Positions 5,251-6,769 of a stretch of 6,769 nucleotides of DNA are shown here, in pieces. How positions within the stretch are numbered: position 1 is the stretch's first letter; every line of letters starts with the position of its first letter. The notes below the pieces were generated by a model, which saw only the letters and a list, made by a program, of their open reading frames with translations, did no database searches and had not been told where the DNA came from. Made by a program: the position numbers and the translations under genes. Source of the DNA: Streptomyces griseus. Lineage in GTDB: Bacteria; Bacteroidota; Bacteroidia; Chitinophagales; Chitinophagaceae. The stretch covers positions 1 to 6,769 of the forward strand of contig CALPIT020000141.1 of assembly GCA_943323705.2 (NCBI GenBank). Direction: 5' to 3'.

Positions 5251-6769
5251 ACACTTCCTCACAAACAAATTCCCCGACATGGATTCCACTTTATGCCCTT
5301 TATTTGATTTTTTAATTTCCAGCGAATTGATTTGAAATTTAACCTCAATGTTTTTTACTGAGGCTTTTAATTCCATTTTCATGGGAGAAATATTATTATC
5401 ATCATTTCCAATATCTTCAATAAGATTTTGAATTACCTGATTAAAATCAAATGTACCTTGTTTGAATTCAACTGGTTTTTCTCCAGTCAATTCCAACATC
5501 AAATGTTGTTGATTCTCTAATTTATATTTTATTGTAAATGAAACAGAATCTAAATCAAAAGAACAAACATTAGATTCATCATTACTATAGATATAATCAC
5601 TAAAACCCATCGTATAATCATAGCCTTTTACATTTACGATCTTTTCATCCCCTGAAGTATTGAAATTGATATATTCATTGTCAGCGTCTGCTTCATAACG
5701 ATTTTCATATTCCAAACCCATGGCATTCATGTACAACTCTGCTTCATTGTAGTAATTGCTGTTTTTAGATTTCATTTTTGCATCTACAAGAGAATCGATG
5801 TTTTGAGAATACCAACTTCTAATAGCAGAAAAACCATGAAAATCATCCATATAATCCAAAATGGAATACACTTCATTGTGTAATGAATCAGACAATAACT
5901 TTTCATTTTTAAATTCCAGACTTTCAGTTTTGTTATTAAACATTGATTCATTTTGAATTTTCCCATCATTTAAAATAGCGGCTTTTTCAAGAATGCCTTT
6001 TAATCTTTTAACCTGATAATGTTCACTCACTGAAAACATACCCCAAGGACCGAATGATATTAATAACAACATAACCGCTAATGAAATCGGAATGAATTTA
6101 ATATTGGTTTTCCCTAAGATGGTGTAAGCGCAAACTACACAAAGCCAGATGCCCAGAAACAATACAACATATCGTTTTATGGTGATGCCATAATCATCAA
6201 TTCGCATTAAAATGGCTATGAACAAAATCACAAGCAACGGAATTAAAATCACATAAAACAGTTTGGATGCTTTTTTGATCCACTCATTTCCAGATTGGTT
6301 TCCATAGGGAAACAACAATAAAAATGTAAGTGACCCTATTACAGAAACACAAATGATTAAATAGGAAACAATGCCTTTTGGCCAATCCCATGACAATAAT
6401 ATTTTTCCAGCGTAGAAATAAAGAATGACTAGATAAAGTGCCAACAAAGACAACAAAATATACTGTGCAAAAATCTTTAATCCTTTTGGATACACTTCAA
6501 TACCATCAAGCTCATCAAAATCTTCAGGAATACCACTCAGAAAAAACCATGTGTTGAAAATACCAGAAATGAAAATAAAAATATCCATGAATAATTTCTC
6601 ATGAATTTCAATTTCAAAAAGCAACTTCATTGAAATTAAAGCCAATACTAAGCCAATGTATAATACACCAGAAAACAGTGAAGACGTCAATATTCTAATA
6701 AATAAAATTTTATTATGCTGCCAAAATCCATTGATTTGTTTGCTGAATACAAATGGAATAAACGATACC
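5242..6769 (-). CDS. DUF4153-family integral membrane protein (5'-truncated by window edge)
   Basis: The frame is open to the right edge, giving 508 visible residues. The start candidate at 6690 is a TTG inside this frame, and the 26 residues before it (with FIPFVFSKQING and KILFIRIL) read like coding sequence, so the true start lies beyond 6769. The inner-membrane half has about seven hydrophobic segments (visible residues about 31-50, 60-78, 100-121, 132-153, 169-188, 199-218, 223-242). Stretches such as GIFNTWFFLSGIP, FAQYILL, KILLSWDWPKG and ISFGPWGMFSVS match the DUF4153 family as I remember it. Residues about 250-508 are a polar, probably extracytoplasmic domain without a recognised motif. 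The biochemical role of DUF4153 is unknown to me. The C-terminus ...RKCAG ends inside the period-9 heptamer array, so its last two residues (AG) and its stop are repeat-derived. Confidence 0.88.
   Translation of the reverse strand, partial: VSFIPFVFSKQINGFWQHNKILFIRILTSSLFSGVLYIGLVLALISMKLLFEIEIHEKLFMDIFIFISGIFNTWFFLSGIPEDFDELDGIEVYPKGLKIFAQYILLSLLALYLVILYFYAGKILLSWDWPKGIVSYLIICVSVIGSLTFLLLFPYGNQSGNEWIKKASKLFYVILIPLLVILFIAILMRIDDYGITIKRYVVLFLGIWLCVVCAYTILGKTNIKFIPISLAVMLLLISFGPWGMFSVSEHYQVKRLKGILEKAAILNDGKIQNESMFNNKTESLEFKNEKLLSDSLHNEVYSILDYMDDFHGFSAIRSWYSQNIDSLVDAKMKSKNSNYYNEAELYMNAMGLEYENRYEADADNEYINFNTSGDEKIVNVKGYDYTMGFSDYIYSNDESNVCSFDLDSVSFTIKYKLENQQHLMLELTGEKPVEFKQGTFDFNQVIQNLIEDIGNDDNNISPMKMELKASVKNIEVKFQINSLEIKKSNKGHKVESMSGNLFVRKCAG

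Noticed and set aside
5242..6690. DUF4153 gene starting at 6690
   Set aside because: The codon at 6688-6690 is TTG, and the same frame continues without a stop to the window edge with plausible protein sequence; the start lies outside the window.

Overview
The window looks like chromosomal DNA from an AT-rich member of the Bacteroidota. Three things point there: two perfect copies of the phylum's TAnnTTTG promoter element (TATATTTG), one for each direction; an outer-membrane protein with OmpA and thrombospondin type-3 domains; and ribosome binding sites without clear Shine-Dalgarno sequences. The aminofutalosine synthase shows that menaquinone is made by the futalosine route, which fits Chitinophagia/Cytophagia/Saprospiria-like lineages better than typical Flavobacteriia. 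The class assignment is an inference.

Layout. 3-965 (+) is mqnE, cut by the left edge, followed after 19 bp by a small unknown gene (985-1245, +). These converge with a gap of only 5 bp on a small HAD-type phosphatase (1251-1661, -). Right of it, a strong hairpin terminator (1679-1709) ends a minus-strand pair of related outer-membrane genes: a 194-residue barrel-only protein (3131-3715) and, downstream of it, a 445-residue barrel + TSP3 + OmpA protein (1728-3065). The pair is probably driven by one promoter near 3781-3788. A tRNA-Arg(TCT) lies at 3990-4063 on the plus strand with its own promoter and a bidirectional terminator. Then come a two-TM hypothetical protein (4378-4950, -) and a DUF4153 membrane protein (5242 to the right edge, -). 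The DUF4153 frame stays open to the last base, so its true start lies outside the window.

The unusual part is 4120-5250. Two copies of a non-coding repeat (207-bp core, about 95% identical, no indels, offset 878 bp) sit in the same orientation, each directly after a minus-strand gene. Each copy holds small palindromes, a 24-nt hairpin that folds better as minus-strand RNA, and blocks of a heptamer (minus strand CTRGATR) repeated with period 7 or, with a pyrimidine dinucleotide spacer on the plus strand, period 9. Both flanking genes take their stop codon (GGA TAG) from the heptamer array, and the following period-9 units each carry another in-frame stop. This looks like a dispersed 3'-end module that has reshaped gene ends. 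I do not recognise it as a named element.
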